Positions 28,514-38,443 of a DNA stretch of 55,963 bases are shown here, piece by piece. Numbering within the stretch: the stretch's first letter is position 1; every line of letters begins with the position of its first letter. The DNA is taken from the NCBI GenBank assembly GCA_018816095.1, contig JAHIWP010000048.1, positions 1 through 55,963 of the forward strand. The letters run 5' to 3'. The notes under the pieces are model-generated. The model was not told the DNA's origin. It did no database searches and saw only the letters and a program-made list of their open reading frames with translations. This stretch comes from Gammaproteobacteria bacterium. GTDB taxonomy: Bacteria > Pseudomonadota > Gammaproteobacteria > Pseudomonadales > Pseudomonadaceae. A program made the translations under genes and the position numbers.

Positions 28514-30433
28514 TCAGCCCAGCACAACCTGATTACGCCCACCGCCTTTGGCACGGTAGAGCGCCTGGTCGGCGCGCTCAAACACCGTGTCGCTGCCCTC
28601 ATCATTAGCAAAGGCGGTCAGGCCAGCCGACAGGGTGATGGTCACCCGCTCACCGCGAAAGTGGAACGGGCACTGTTCGACGCCATCCAGCAGGGTTTGC
28701 AGCAGTTGCTGGCCGCCCTCCAGAGGCGTCGAAGGGATCAGCAGGACAAACTCCTCGCCGCCAAAGCGCGCAATAAAATCTGTTTTGCGCAGGCGCTTGG
28801 ATAATTCACCGGCAATGATCTTCAGTACCTTGTCGCCTGCCAAATGGCCGTAGCCGTCATTGATCCGCTTAAAGTGATCGATATCCAGCACGGCCAATAG
28901 CAACTCACCGCCATAGCGCTTCCAGCGCGCCATTTCCAACTCCAAGCGCTCGCTCCAACCGGCACGATTGGGCAGACCGGTCAGCGGGTCGATCAGGGCT
29001 TTTTGTCGCTGCTCTTCGAGGTGATCACGGAAACTCTGCGCCTCCTGCTCCATATCTGCGACCTTTTGGGTCAGGCTTTGCAGGCGCTGCGCCACTTGTT
29101 CTTCATGGCCGTCCCGGTGCTTCTGGTGCGCGCTAACCGTGCTCAGCAAGCCATCCAGACGCGCCTCCAGGGATTGCTTGAGCGTCTGCAGGTCGACGGC
29201 ATCGAGCACACTGGCCTGCAAACCACTGACTTGTTCACGCAGCTCCTGATTAAAGCTGCGGGCGCTCTCTACAGACTCGCTATAGCCCTCATGCGCTTCA
29301 CTAAGGGTGCTGAGAAACGATGCTAAGCGCTCATTCAGCTGTTTCAAGTAACCGGCAAACTCACGCTGACCGCTGTCGGTGACGGCCAGCACCAGCACCG
29401 CCAAATCGTCCAGCACCGCGACCAATTCGTACCAGTTCAGGCCGCCCTGCACGCGCTGGCGCAGCGCCTCGCCCTGCGGCTGATGCCGCTCCGGCAACTC
29501 CAGCTCATCGAGCAGGCCCAGCAGGCTGCTGCCGATATGCGGCGCAACGGCGCTGTAACCTGGCTCGGGAATGGCGGGCAGCGCGTAGGCCGGATCGCCC
29601 TCCTCTTGCATCGACAAAACTGCTTCAGAGGCTGAGAGCGTCTGGGGGATCGACGCGGCGGTTGTCGGCGACTCTGACGCCGATTCCGGCTCAGCACTTA
29701 GCGTGGCAGGTTCTGCAGGAGCGGATGCGGATGCAGGTGCAGGTGCAGGTGCAGGTGCAGGTGCAGGTGCAGCATTGCTCGGGCGGAGCAACGGCTCAAC
29801 CGCAGGCGCTGGACTCTCAAGTGGTGTGTCTGGTGCAGATTCTGGCGACGCTGGTTGTGGCCTGTCCACCTGGGCAGGCGCGCTATCAGCAGGGCTGCTT
29901 GATGCTGCCTCCTTGCTACCAAACAGGCGCTGCAGGAAACCTGGCCGCGCTGTATCCGCCTCATTCTCAATCGCTGCCAGGGCTTGCTGCTGCAGGCGGC
30001 TCAACTCACTGAGCAGCGCAGGCAGCTCGCGTGGCTGACTGGCACGCTCTTCGATGCGCTTGGCAAACTGCTTCAGCGCTTTGCGCACCTCACGCGGCGG
30101 ATCCAGGGCCAACAGCTGATCGGTCAGGCTGGTCACCCCTGATACGTTCAGCTCAAGCCGCTCCTGACGACTTTTCTCAGAGTCGAGCACGGCCTTTTCC
30201 AAGCGTGGAATAAGCGCAGACAGTCCGGAATCAATATCGTCGCGACGCAAAATATCGCGCAGTTCCTGCATACACTGGTCGACCGATTTGTCACTGCCCT
30301 CGGCCGCCAGCGAGCTGCGCACCAACCCACGCCTCAACAGGTCGAGGCGGGCATTCCAGCGGCGTTCCAGTTTCTCTTGCTGCTCCAAGCTTTCCAGGTA
30401 CTTACTTTTCCAGCGCTGGGCATCATCGGTCAT
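28514..30433 (-). CDS. dgcP: DgcP-type polar diguanylate cyclase
   Basis: A 639-residue cytoplasmic diguanylate cyclase. An N-terminal helical region (about 1-165) is followed by a long low-complexity Ala/Pro/Ser/Glu linker (about 175-290), a second helical region (about 300-470) and a GGDEF domain (about 480-635) with GGEEF at 558-562 and an RKTD inhibitory-site motif before it. Length, layout and position match PAO1 DgcP, which localises to cell poles through FimV and affects biofilm and motility. The linker includes six exact hexanucleotide repeats. It follows the EEP nuclease gene by 15 bases and ends 11 bases from the convergent cry-DASH gene. Confidence 0.88.
   Translation of the reverse strand: MTDDAQRWKSKYLESLEQQEKLERRWNARLDLLRRGLVRSSLAAEGSDKSVDQCMQELRDILRRDDIDSGLSALIPRLEKAVLDSEKSRQERLELNVSGVTSLTDQLLALDPPREVRKALKQFAKRIEERASQPRELPALLSELSRLQQQALAAIENEADTARPGFLQRLFGSKEAASSSPADSAPAQVDRPQPASPESAPDTPLESPAPAVEPLLRPSNAAPAPAPAPAPAPASASAPAEPATLSAEPESASESPTTAASIPQTLSASEAVLSMQEEGDPAYALPAIPEPGYSAVAPHIGSSLLGLLDELELPERHQPQGEALRQRVQGGLNWYELVAVLDDLAVLVLAVTDSGQREFAGYLKQLNERLASFLSTLSEAHEGYSESVESARSFNQELREQVSGLQASVLDAVDLQTLKQSLEARLDGLLSTVSAHQKHRDGHEEQVAQRLQSLTQKVADMEQEAQSFRDHLEEQRQKALIDPLTGLPNRAGWSERLELEMARWKRYGGELLLAVLDIDHFKRINDGYGHLAGDKVLKIIAGELSKRLRKTDFIARFGGEEFVLLIPSTPLEGGQQLLQTLLDGVEQCPFHFRGERVTITLSAGLTAFANDEGSDTVFERADQALYRAKGGGRNQVVLG
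29737..29772. repeat. Hexanucleotide tandem repeat (GTGCAG)x6 inside dgcP
   Basis: Six perfect GTGCAG units, preceded by the variants ATGCAG and GATGCG, run through the dgcP linker. On the coding strand they encode an alternating Ala-Pro stretch ([11 protein letters not shown]). Copy-number change would stay in frame and only alter linker length. Confidence 0.9.
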
Positions 30434-30448
30434 GGTTACAGTCCACGT

Positions 30449-31312
30449 TCAAGGCTCAATCAGCATAGGCGTTGCAGGCGCAAAGAGTGAAGTAGGCAGG
30501 CGAATTTGCACCGCCACTGGCAGGTGGTCAGAAATCGGCTGCGACAGCACCTCGCAGCGCTCCAGCGGCAAGCTGGGGCTGAGCAGAATATGGTCAAGGC
30601 AGCGTTGCGGCCGCCAACTGGGGAACGTGGCCTCGATTTGCGGCGCAAATAGCTCAAGATCGCGCAGCGGCGAGAACTGCAGCAGGTCGTTGGCATGGGT
30701 GTTCATGTCGCCCATCAGCACAACATGCCGATAATCACTGAGCAACTCACGGATGTAAGCTAACTGACGGGTGCGGGTACGCGCGCCAAGGGACAGGTGC
30801 ATCATCACCACAGCCACTGCATCCGGACCTTCGCCAAGACGCAACAGCATCGCGCCACGACCAGGCGGGCCGGGCAGCGGATGGTCTTCCATCAGGCTGG
30901 GGCGCAAACGACTGAGTACACCATTGCTGTGCTGGGCCAGGCGGCCGAGGTTGCGGTTGAGTTGCTGATACCAATAAGGGAAGGCGCCAAGACGAGCCAG
31001 GTGCTCGACCTGATTGACGTAACCCGAACGCAGGCTGCCACCATCGACCTCTTGCAGCGCCACCAGGTCAAAATCACCGAGTAGATCGCCAATCCGTTGC
31101 AGATTGCCGCTACGCCCGGCAGCCGGTAGCAAGTGCTGCCAGCTGCGCGTCAGGTAATGGTGGTAACGCTGAGTGCTAATGCCCACCTGAATATTGAAGC
31201 TGAGCAGGCGTAGACGGCCATTTTGCGGCCAGTCATCCGCGGGCAGGCAACACGGGTTGACCTGTGCATCGCACAGGCCAACCGCGCGCTTGGCTGGCCA
31301 GCGCCTGAGCAT
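30449..31312 (-). CDS. Endonuclease/exonuclease/phosphatase (EEP) family protein
   Basis: A 287-residue hydrolase of the DNase I-like/EEP fold. Recognisable catalytic elements are LLSFNIQVG (Asn), VALQEVD (metal-binding Glu), MHLSLGARTR (His/Asn region), VLMGDMNT (GD-N) and ISDHLPV (terminal DH). The substrate could be nucleic acid or a phosphoester lipid. It sits between dsbA (24 bases upstream) and dgcP on the same strand, as in PAO1. No signal peptide is evident. The start at 31312 lacks a strong ribosome site; translation may depend on dsbA. Confidence 0.87.
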   Translation of the reverse strand: MLRRWPAKRAVGLCDAQVNPCCLPADDWPQNGRLRLLSFNIQVGISTQRYHHYLTRSWQHLLPAAGRSGNLQRIGDLLGDFDLVALQEVDGGSLRSGYVNQVEHLARLGAFPYWYQQLNRNLGRLAQHSNGVLSRLRPSLMEDHPLPGPPGRGAMLLRLGEGPDAVAVVMMHLSLGARTRTRQLAYIRELLSDYRHVVLMGDMNTHANDLLQFSPLRDLELFAPQIEATFPSWRPQRCLDHILLSPSLPLERCEVLSQPISDHLPVAVQIRLPTSLFAPATPMLIEP

Positions 31313-31336
31313 TAACGCGTGATCCGCGCGCGCCTG

Positions 31337-31966
31337 TTACTGCGCGGCGCGCTCTTTGGCAATCAGGTGATCGGCCACTTGCAGGGCCTGCTGAGGGCCA
31401 CCCGAGCTGCCGATATCGAAACGATATTTACCATTTACGATCATCACTGGTACGCCCGTGATCTGATACGCCATGGCCAGTTTCTTGGCCTTTTCCAGCT
31501 GGCTCTTCACGCCAAAGGAGTTGTACGTCTTGAGGAAAGCGTCCTTGTCGACACCTTCAGCCGCGAGGAAATCGGCCATTTCTTCCGGGGTCGCGAGCTT
31601 CTTGCCCTGCATGTGAATGGCATCGAATATCGCGCCATGCACCTTGTGCTCAACCTTCATCGCCTCAAGGGTGATGAACAGCTGGCCGTGAACGTTCCAC
31701 ATGCCACCGAACATGGCCGGGATACGCACAAAGTTGACGTCTTCCGGCAGTGTTTCGATCCACGGGTTGATCGTCGACTCGAACTGATAGCAATGCCCAC
31801 AGCCGTACCAGAACAGCTCAACCACTTCGATTTTGCCGGGCTTTGAAATCGCAACGGGGTTGCTCAGCTCAACATATTGCTTGCCTGCTTCAATCGGCTC
31901 GGCATGAGCGCTCAGGCCAAACAGACTGGCGGTGACGAGAGTGGCACTGAGAATCAGGTTACGCAT
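31337..31966 (-). CDS. dsbA: Thiol:disulfide interchange protein DsbA
   Basis: A periplasmic oxidase of 209 residues that introduces disulphides into exported proteins and is reoxidised by DsbB. The signal peptide ends near residue 22 (LSAHA-EPI). The active site CGHC is at 56-59 in FWYGCGHCYQFE, and the cis-Pro loop is GVPVM. AAGGAG precedes the ATG at 31966. It lies downstream of the c-type cytochromes on the same strand but after a terminator, so it probably has its own promoter. Confidence 0.96.
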   Translation of the reverse strand: MRNLILSATLVTASLFGLSAHAEPIEAGKQYVELSNPVAISKPGKIEVVELFWYGCGHCYQFESTINPWIETLPEDVNFVRIPAMFGGMWNVHGQLFITLEAMKVEHKVHGAIFDAIHMQGKKLATPEEMADFLAAEGVDKDAFLKTYNSFGVKSQLEKAKKLAMAYQITGVPVMIVNGKYRFDIGSSGGPQQALQVADHLIAKERAAQ

Positions 31967-32063
31967 GCGTTACTCCTTGGCTATAAACGGTGCGTGATGA
32001 CGAACGGAAGTTCGACCCACAAGGCAAACTGGGGTTCCGTGCATTGTAGCGAGCCACACAACG

Positions 32064-32086
32064 AAAAAGGGCGGCCTGAGCCACCC
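32064..32086 (-). terminator. Intrinsic terminator after cytochrome c4 gene
   Basis: On the minus strand GGGTGGC pairs with GCCGCCC (one G-U) around a 4-nt loop, followed by TTTTT (plus-strand A-run 32064-32068). It lies 34 bases after the cytochrome c4 stop and before dsbA. Confidence 0.8.
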
Positions 32087-32119
32087 TATTTCATTACAGC
32101 ATGTCGCGTTTTCAGCCGA

Positions 32120-32725
32120 TCAGTGCAGACCCTGAATGAAGCTGGATACCGCTTCCATGTCCTTGTTGCTCAGCTTAGCGGCGATCGAGCGCATGATCAT
32201 GCTGTCGCCGTCATTGGTGCGATTACCTTCGCGGAAATCAGTCAGCTGCTTAGCGATGTAAGTTGCGTGCTGACCACCCAGTTGTGGGTAACCGGCCGCA
32301 TCCAAGCCCGCGCCGTTAGGCCCGTGGCAGCCGATGCAAGCAGGCATGCCCTCAGCCAACTTGCCACCACGGAACAGCTCGCCGCCACGCTCGACCAGTT
32401 TCGGGTCGGCAGCGCCAACACTCATTTTCTGGCTGGCGAAGTAGGCCGAGATATCTTGCAGATCTTGATCACTCATGTTGTCCAGCAAGCCGGTCATTTC
32501 CACAATAGGACGTGCACCGGACTTGATGTCATTCAGCTGCTTGAGCAAGTAACGTTCGCCCTGCCCAGCCAGTTTAGGGAAGTTCGGCGCTGCATTGTTG
32601 CCATCGGCACCATGACAAGCACCACATACAACAACCTTACCCTGACCGGCTTCAGCATTGCCTGCGGCATGTGCCAGACCGGTGATGCCTAGGGTCAACA
32701 GCAGACTCACGAGTACTTTGTTCAT
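32120..32725 (-). CDS. Dihaem cytochrome c4
   Basis: A periplasmic electron carrier of 201 residues with a signal peptide (cleavage near AHA-AGN). There are two covalent haem sites: CGACH at residues 34-38 and CIGCH at 130-134, in two similar halves each ending with Met ligands. Cytochrome c4 passes electrons from the bc1 complex to terminal oxidases, including cbb3 and probably the aa3 enzyme encoded later in this window. It follows the c5 gene by 45 bases on the same strand. Confidence 0.95.
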   Translation of the reverse strand: MNKVLVSLLLTLGITGLAHAAGNAEAGQGKVVVCGACHGADGNNAAPNFPKLAGQGERYLLKQLNDIKSGARPIVEMTGLLDNMSDQDLQDISAYFASQKMSVGAADPKLVERGGELFRGGKLAEGMPACIGCHGPNGAGLDAAGYPQLGGQHATYIAKQLTDFREGNRTNDGDSMIMRSIAAKLSNKDMEAVSSFIQGLH

Positions 32726-32770
32726 CAGCTAATCCAATTTGCGACTAAGAAAAAGAGTTTATGGCCAGGC

Positions 32771-33061
32771 TTACTCGGACATCAGTTTGATGACCGCTTG
32801 GTAATCCTCGGCCGAGCAATCCATACACAGACCGCGAGGCGGCATGGCATTCAGACCATTGGTGACGCTCAGTACCAGCGCATCCATGCCCTTGGCCAGA
32901 CGCGGCTCCCAGGCAGCTTTATCACCACGCTTCGGCGCGGTTGGGATGGCGCCGCTATGGCACACACCGCACGCACGGGCGTAGACGGCTTCGGGGTCCT
33001 GCGCGGCATGCGCACTCAACGACAGTGTCAATGCAGCGGCTACAGTCAGTAATTTTTTCAT
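32771..33061 (-). CDS. Cytochrome c5-family monohaem protein
   Basis: A small periplasmic cytochrome of 96 residues. The signal peptide ends near residue 20 (AHAA-QDP). The haem site CGVCH is at 31-35, with a likely Met ligand in NAMPPRG, and the c5-typical second Cys pair CMDC follows. The start at 33061 (MKKLLT) is preceded by GAGG; the frame runs on to 33142 but that extension would destroy the signal peptide. It probably forms an operon with cytochrome c4 and is divergent from engB. Confidence 0.93.
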   Translation of the reverse strand: MKKLLTVAAALTLSLSAHAAQDPEAVYARACGVCHSGAIPTAPKRGDKAAWEPRLAKGMDALVLSVTNGLNAMPPRGLCMDCSAEDYQAVIKLMSE

Positions 33062-33309
33062 CAGATCAACCTCATCAGGGAGGGGAACGTACTGCTTTCT
33101 ACGGGCAGATGATCTAAATCGTTCCCGTGGCCACTTATCCAACTAAAGGGAGAAAGCGCACACAAAATCTGCGCCATTATATACTGGCGTCATTGAAACG
33201 GAAACGACGCAGCTTGCCGCGCTTCGCACAGACAGGCAGGCTGCGCGCAAATGTCGCAAGGGCATCGCGCCTGTAACGCCACCCTACGCTCGCCCTCACG
33301 GATACTCAG

Positions 33310-33963
33310 ATGCAAGCCAAGAACCCAATTATCGGCCTGTGCCAACAGGCTACTTTCCTTATCAGCGCAGCCAAAGTTGACCAGTGCCCGGAAGATTTCG
33401 GCCATGAAGTGGCCTTTGCAGGGCGCTCCAACGCCGGTAAATCCAGCGCACTGAACACCCTGACCCACGCCAGCCTGGCGCGCACCTCGAAGACCCCAGG
33501 GCGTACCCAGCTGCTCAACTTCTTCAAGCTGGACGAAGAGCGCCGCCTGGTCGACCTGCCAGGTTATGGCTATGCCAAGGTGCCAATCCCGCTGAAGCTG
33601 CACTGGCAGAAACACCTGGAGGCCTACTTGGGTAGCCGCGAGTGCCTGCGCGGGCTGATGTTGATGATGGATATCCGCAAGCCACTGACCGAGTTCGACA
33701 TCCTCATGCTGGATTGGTCCGTTGCCAGCGAAATGCCCATGCACATTCTCCTGACCAAGGCCGACAAGCTGGCTTTTGGTGCAGCGAAGAACACCTTGCT
33801 CAAGGTGCGCCAGGACATTCAAAAAGGCTGGGGCGATCGCGTTAGCATCCAACTGTTCTCAGCGCCCAAGCGCATTGGCATTGAGGAGGCACAAGCGGTG
33901 CTGGCCGAGTGGATGCAGCTGGGTGAGTTTGCCCTTGAGGATGATCAGGACACTGAAGCCTGA
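33310..33963 (+). CDS. engB: Ribosome biogenesis GTPase EngB (YihA/YsxC)
   Basis: A cytoplasmic GTPase of 217 residues needed for 50S ribosome assembly and possibly division. G1 is GRSNAGKSS, the G2 region contains TPGRTQ, G3 is DLPGYGYA, G4 is TKAD and G5 is SAPK. The N-terminal extension is short, as usual. It is convergent with polA, with the ersA sRNA gene between them, a layout shared with the polA-spf-yihA region of enterobacteria. Confidence 0.96.
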   Translation: MQAKNPIIGLCQQATFLISAAKVDQCPEDFGHEVAFAGRSNAGKSSALNTLTHASLARTSKTPGRTQLLNFFKLDEERRLVDLPGYGYAKVPIPLKLHWQKHLEAYLGSRECLRGLMLMMDIRKPLTEFDILMLDWSVASEMPMHILLTKADKLAFGAAKNTLLKVRQDIQKGWGDRVSIQLFSAPKRIGIEEAQAVLAEWMQLGEFALEDDQDTEA

Positions 33964-33989
33964 CGCGTTCGAGCGATTTTCTCGCAGGC

Positions 33990-34032
33990 AAAAAAAACCC
34001 CGGACTTCTATGGGGGAGGGAAGTTCGGGGTT
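33990..34032 (-). terminator. ErsA intrinsic terminator
   Basis: ACCCCGAACTTC pairs with GAAGTCCGGGGT (one wobble pair) around a C-rich loop, followed by eight T on the minus strand. The A-tract on the minus strand's 5' side is absent, so it acts mainly leftward, although it could also help stop engB readthrough. Confidence 0.9.
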
Positions 34033-34117
34033 CAACATCTGAACCGCTAGGGCGGGGTCCAGAATCTGCCAACACTTAACACAACAAAGGAGTACTGAAT
34101 GGTTGTCTAGGCCATCC
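33990..34117 (-). ncRNA. ersA: ErsA small RNA (Spot 42-like locus)
   Basis: The engB-polA spacer holds a complete sRNA unit on the minus strand. A sigma22-type promoter (GAACTT-17-TCAGA, 34151-34124) would start transcription near 34117, and a strong terminator with eight U ends it at about 33990, giving about 128 nt. In P. aeruginosa the 132-nt ErsA sRNA lies in this same spacer, depends on sigma22 (AlgU) and regulates algC and other envelope/biofilm genes with Hfq. The C-rich terminator loop (CCUCCCCC) could pair with G-rich ribosome sites. Ends are inferred, not mapped. Confidence 0.85.
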
Positions 34118-34123
34118 ACAAAC

Positions 34124-34151
34124 TCTGAGTGGTCGAGTCAAAACAAAGTTC
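34124..34151 (-). promoter_or_regulatory. Sigma22 (AlgU)-type promoter of ersA
   Basis: Minus-strand GAACTT (34151-34146), a 17-bp spacer and TCAGA (34128-34124) match the AlgU/RpoE consensus GAACTT-N16/17-TCTGA with one mismatch. The predicted start lies 6-8 bases further, at the expected 5' end of ersA. Confidence 0.75.
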
Positions 34152-34253
34152 AGGCCCGCGGAATAATTAATTAGTTATAAGTAATTCTGCGCTAATACTC
34201 TTAAATCTAGACCCCCATCGCGCTAGCGCTGCAGCCCGGTGCGAGGGGGAGTA

Positions 34254-37103
34254 TCAATGGGCTTCGTCCCAGTTATTGCCTACGCCCACTTCCACCAGCA
34301 GTGGCACATCCAGCGCAGCGGCATTGCCCATCAGCGGTTTGATCTGCTCACGCACTTGCTCGACCAGATCCTCACGCACTTCCAGCACCAGTTCGTCGTG
34401 CACCTGCAGGATGACCTTGGCATCCAGGCCCGACTCACTCAGCCAGTTATCCACCGTAACCATGGCGCGCTTGATGATGTCCGCCGCCGTGCCCTGCATC
34501 GGCGCGTTGATCGCCGTGCGCTCGGCGCCTTTGCGCAGCGCCTGGTTCTTCGCATGAATATCCGGTAGATACAGGCGACGACCAAACAGGGTCTCCACAT
34601 AGCCCTGCTCGGAGGCCTGCTCACGGGTACGTTCCATGTAGGCCAGCACGCCGGGATAACGCGCAAAGTACACATCGATATACGCCTGCGCCTGCTTGCG
34701 GTCGCAGCCGATCTGCTTGGCCAGGCCAAAGGCGCTCATGCCGTAAATCAGGCCGAAGTTGATCGCCTTAGCGCTGCGGCGCTGATCAGTCGTGACCTCT
34801 TCCAGCGGCACGCCAAATACTTCGGCGGCGGTGGCCTTGTGCACATCGCGGCCGTGGCGGAAGGCATCCAGCAAACTTTCGTCCTTGGCCAAATGGGCCA
34901 TGATGCGCAGCTCGATTTGCGAGTAATCGGCCGCCAGCAGCTTATAACCTTTAGCCGCAACAAACGCCTGGCGAATGCGCCGACCTTCGGCCGTACGGAT
35001 CGGGATGTTCTGCAGGTTTGGATCAGTCGACGACAAACGACCGGTCGCGGCCACGGCCTGGTGGTAACTGGTGTGGATGCGCCCAGTGCGCGGGTTGATC
35101 TGCTCTGGCAGGCGGTCGGTGTAGGTACTTTTCAGCTTGCTCAGGGAGCGGTACTGCATAAGCACCTTGGGCAGCTCAAAGTCCTGCTCGGCCAATTCGG
35201 CCAGCACCGCTTCGGCCGTCGAAGGCTGGCCTTTGGCGGTTTTACTGATAATCGGCAGGCCGAGTTTCTCGTAAAGAATCACCCCGAGCTGCTTGGGTGA
35301 CGCCAGGTTGAACTCCTCACCGGCAATCTCGAATGCCTGACGCTCCAGCGCCACCAGCTTTTCACCCAGCTCGTTGCTTTGCAGGCCGAGCAGGTTGGCA
35401 TCGACCAGTGCACCTTGACGTTCGATGCGCGCCAACACCGGCACCAGCGGCATTTCAATCTCGCTCAAAACCTTGGCCAGGCTCGGCTCGGCGTCCAGCT
35501 TGGCCCACAAATGCTGGTGCAGACGCAGGGTGATGTCTGCATCCTCAGCGGCATAAGGGGCGGCCTGGGCCAGATCGATCTGGTCGAAGGTCAGTTGCTT
35601 GGCGCCCTTGCCGGCGATGTCCTCGAAGCGAATGGTGCTGTGATCCAGGTACTTGAGCGCCAGGCTGTCCATATCGTGACGGGTGGCCGTTGAGTCCAGT
35701 ACGTAGGATTCGAGCATGGTGTCGAACTTCACCCCCTGCACCTGAATCGGCGTGCTGGCATTGGCGAGAATATTGATGTCGTACTTGGCGTGTTGGCCGA
35801 CCTTGGCCTTATTCGGGTCTTCGAGGATCGGCTTTAGCGCCTGGAGCACAGCATCGCGATCCAGCTGCGTCGGCACGCCCATGTAGCTGTGCGCCACCGG
35901 GATATAGGCCGCTTCGCCAGCCTTGACCGCAAACGACAGTCCGACCAACTGCGCCTTTTGCGCATCCAGGCCGGTGGTTTCGGTATCAAAGGCAATCAGC
36001 TCGGCGTTGCGCAGCTTCTCCAACCAACTATCAAACTGCGCCTGCTCAAGGATGCACGCGTAATCGCCCAATGCCTCTGCCGCCTGAACGTCGACAAGCG
36101 CTTCAGCCGCAACCGGTGCAGGCGCTGCAACTGCAACTTCCTCGACCACAGCATGAGCGCTTGGCGCCAGGGCAAACAGATCATCACCGGCGGGCTTGGC
36201 CGGCGGCTTAACCGCCGGCGCAGGGTTGTTACGCAGTAACTCATCACGCCAGGTTTTGAATTCCAGCTCGGCATACAGCTCGACCAAGGCTGGCACATCC
36301 ATCTCGCCGGGGTGCAACGACTCGATCTGGATATCCAGCGGCACATCCAGCTTGATGGTGGCCAAGGCATAGGACAGGTAGGCCATGTCCTTATGCTCAG
36401 TGAGCTTGGCCGGCAGGGTCTTGGCGCCGCGGATCGGCAGCGCGGGCACTTTATCGAGGTTGGCGTAGAGCACATCGAGGCCGCCGCCGATACCAACCAA
36501 TAGACCCAGCGCAGTCTTTTCACCCACGCCCGGCACGCCGGGAATGTTGTCGACCTTGTCGCCCATTAGCGCCAGGTAGTCGATGATCAGCTCGGGGCCG
36601 ACACCGAATTTCGTCTTCACACCCTCGATGTCATACACACTGCCAGTCATGGTGTTGACCAAGGTCACGTGCGGGCACACCAGCTGGGCCATGTCTTTAT
36701 CGCCCGTGGAGATCACCACGTCGCGCCCTTCGGCTGCGCACTGGCGGGCCAGGGTGCCGATCACATCGTCCGCCTCTACACCTTCAACGCACAGCAGCGG
36801 ATAGCCCATGGCCTTGACGCTGGCATGCAGGGGCTCGATCTGCACCCGTAGCTCATCCGGCATCGATGGGCGATTAGCCTTGTAGTCGGCAAACATTTCA
36901 TCGCGAAACGTCCCGCCTTTAGCGTCGAACACCACGGCAAACGGGCTTTTCGGGTATTGCTTGCGCAGGCTCTTGAGCATGTTCAACACACCCTTAACCG
37001 CGCCAGTTGGCAGGCCTTTGGACGTGGTCAGCGGCGGTAAGGCATGGAAAGCACGGTAAAGGTAAGAAGAACCGTCAACCAGGACTAAAGGAGTTTGGCT
37101 CAT
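34254..37103 (-). CDS. polA: DNA polymerase I
   Basis: A cytoplasmic repair and Okazaki-fragment polymerase of about 949 residues. The 5'-3' exonuclease domain (about 1-290) carries [15 protein letters not shown] and GDKDMAQL. An Ala/Pro/Val-rich linker (about 295-345) follows. The 3'-5' exonuclease domain (about 355-540) keeps its DTETTGLD metal motif, so proofreading should be active. The polymerase domain (about 560-949) has [23 protein letters not shown] and VHDELV. The start at 37103 (MSQTPL) is the family start; the frame extends to 37148. A GC-rich imperfect hairpin at about 34208-34248 may end its transcript. Confidence 0.95.
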   Translation of the reverse strand: MSQTPLVLVDGSSYLYRAFHALPPLTTSKGLPTGAVKGVLNMLKSLRKQYPKSPFAVVFDAKGGTFRDEMFADYKANRPSMPDELRVQIEPLHASVKAMGYPLLCVEGVEADDVIGTLARQCAAEGRDVVISTGDKDMAQLVCPHVTLVNTMTGSVYDIEGVKTKFGVGPELIIDYLALMGDKVDNIPGVPGVGEKTALGLLVGIGGGLDVLYANLDKVPALPIRGAKTLPAKLTEHKDMAYLSYALATIKLDVPLDIQIESLHPGEMDVPALVELYAELEFKTWRDELLRNNPAPAVKPPAKPAGDDLFALAPSAHAVVEEVAVAAPAPVAAEALVDVQAAEALGDYACILEQAQFDSWLEKLRNAELIAFDTETTGLDAQKAQLVGLSFAVKAGEAAYIPVAHSYMGVPTQLDRDAVLQALKPILEDPNKAKVGQHAKYDINILANASTPIQVQGVKFDTMLESYVLDSTATRHDMDSLALKYLDHSTIRFEDIAGKGAKQLTFDQIDLAQAAPYAAEDADITLRLHQHLWAKLDAEPSLAKVLSEIEMPLVPVLARIERQGALVDANLLGLQSNELGEKLVALERQAFEIAGEEFNLASPKQLGVILYEKLGLPIISKTAKGQPSTAEAVLAELAEQDFELPKVLMQYRSLSKLKSTYTDRLPEQINPRTGRIHTSYHQAVAATGRLSSTDPNLQNIPIRTAEGRRIRQAFVAAKGYKLLAADYSQIELRIMAHLAKDESLLDAFRHGRDVHKATAAEVFGVPLEEVTTDQRRSAKAINFGLIYGMSAFGLAKQIGCDRKQAQAYIDVYFARYPGVLAYMERTREQASEQGYVETLFGRRLYLPDIHAKNQALRKGAERTAINAPMQGTAADIIKRAMVTVDNWLSESGLDAKVILQVHDELVLEVREDLVEQVREQIKPLMGNAAALDVPLLVEVGVGNNWDEAH

Positions 37104-37177
37104 GAGCAGGATCAACCTTTTCGGCGGGGGCGGCGTTAGAATGGCCACACCATTGAAATCAAAGGGACAAGGTTACC

Positions 37178-37462
37178 ATGCGCACACTCAATCGCCTGTT
37201 GCTGGCCAGCCTGCTGGCATTCACCACGCTTGCCGTGCAAGCCGAAGATCCGGTATCGGCAGACCCAGACGTAACCATTCGCCAGGAAGGCGACCGCACC
37301 GTCCAGGAATACCGGGTTAACGGTTTTCTCTACGCGGTAAAAGTCATCCCTAAAAACGGTAAGCCGTATTTTCTGGTACGCGCCGATGGCAGTGATGGCA
37401 ACTTTGTTCGCTCGGACAGCCCGGATATGTTGATTCCGGCCTGGGAAATTTTCAGCTGGTAA
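37178..37462 (+). CDS. DUF2782 small periplasmic protein
   Basis: A 94-residue exported protein with a signal peptide ending near residue 22 (AVQA-EDP). The mature part (VTIRQEGDRTVQEYRVNGFLYAVKV ... IPAWEIFSW) is the DUF2782 pattern, of unknown function and always near polA and thrB in Pseudomonas. ATG 37178 follows AAGG. It is divergent from polA and lies 15 bases before thrB, with which it probably forms an operon. Confidence 0.9.
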   Translation: MRTLNRLLLASLLAFTTLAVQAEDPVSADPDVTIRQEGDRTVQEYRVNGFLYAVKVIPKNGKPYFLVRADGSDGNFVRSDSPDMLIPAWEIFSW

Positions 37463-37477
37463 TAAGGCAGTTCAGTA

Positions 37478-38428
37478 ATGTCGGTGTTTACCCCGCTTGA
37501 GCGCCACGAGCTCGAGACGTTTCTCGCCCCGTATAACCTGGGTCGCTTACGCGACTTCCAGGGCATTGCGGCCGGCAGCGAGAACAGCAATTTCTTCGTC
37601 AGCCTGGAACAGGGCGAGTTTGTTCTGACCCTGATCGAGCGGGGCCCAAGTGCCGACCTGCCGTTCTTTATCGAACTGCTCGACGTGCTGCATGACGCCG
37701 GCCTGCCGGTGCCTTACGCCCTGCGTACGACCAGCGGCGAGGCGCTGCGCAGCCTCGCGGAAAAACCGGCGTTGTTGCAGCCGCGCCTGGCGGGTAAACA
37801 CGTGCAGAGCGCCAATCCGCATCACTGCCAGGAAGTCGGCGCACTGCTGGCACGCATCCACCTGGCCACGCGCGCGCAACCCCTGCCGCGCAAGAGCGAT
37901 CGCGGGCTGGACTGGATGCTCGCCGAAGGGCCAAGCCTGGCATTGCAGTTGCCGGATGAACAGGTGCCCTTGCTGCGCGATGCATTAGCGGAAATTCAGG
38001 CGCTCAAGCCACGCATTCTCACCTTGCCGCAGGCCAACCTGCATGCCGACATGTTTCGCGACAACGTGTTGTTCGACGGTAATCACCTGGCCGGGGTGAT
38101 CGACTTCTACAACGCCTGCTCGGGGCCGATGCTTTACGACCTGGCGATCGCCCTGAATGACTGGTGCTCGCAGGAGGATGGCCGCCTCGACCACAAGCGC
38201 GCCCAAGCCTTGCTCGGCGCTTATGCGGCGCTGCGGCCCTTTACCGCTGCCGAAGCCGAGCTGTGGCCGGCCATGCTGCGCATCGCCTGCGTGCGCTTCT
38301 GGCTGTCACGCCTGATCGCTGCCGAATCCTTCGCCGGGCAGGAAGTGCTGATCCACGACCCAGATGAATTCCAGCGCCGCCTGGCGCACCGCCAGCAGGT
38401 TGAGCTGGCGCTGCCATTTGCCTTCTAG
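37478..38428 (+). CDS. thrB: Homoserine kinase (APH-like ThrB)
   Basis: A cytoplasmic kinase of 316 residues that phosphorylates homoserine in threonine synthesis. It belongs to the aminoglycoside-phosphotransferase-like ThrB group used by Pseudomonas rather than the GHMP group. It has the N-lobe GSENSNFFV loop, the catalytic loop NLHADMFRDNVLF and the metal-binding GVIDFYNA. AAGG precedes ATG 37478. The convergent znuA ends 15 bases away. Confidence 0.94.
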   Translation: MSVFTPLERHELETFLAPYNLGRLRDFQGIAAGSENSNFFVSLEQGEFVLTLIERGPSADLPFFIELLDVLHDAGLPVPYALRTTSGEALRSLAEKPALLQPRLAGKHVQSANPHHCQEVGALLARIHLATRAQPLPRKSDRGLDWMLAEGPSLALQLPDEQVPLLRDALAEIQALKPRILTLPQANLHADMFRDNVLFDGNHLAGVIDFYNACSGPMLYDLAIALNDWCSQEDGRLDHKRAQALLGAYAALRPFTAAEAELWPAMLRIACVRFWLSRLIAAESFAGQEVLIHDPDEFQRRLAHRQQVELALPFAF

Positions 38429-38443
38429 CGCAGCCCGTCGCCG

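Noticed and set aside
29731-29772. Short tandem repeats as a CRISPR array
   Set aside because: The unit is 6 bp with no spacers and lies inside a coding linker.
33190-33852. Minus-strand open frame of 220 codons opposite engB
   Set aside because: Antisense to EngB, whose G motifs are all intact; no family resemblance.
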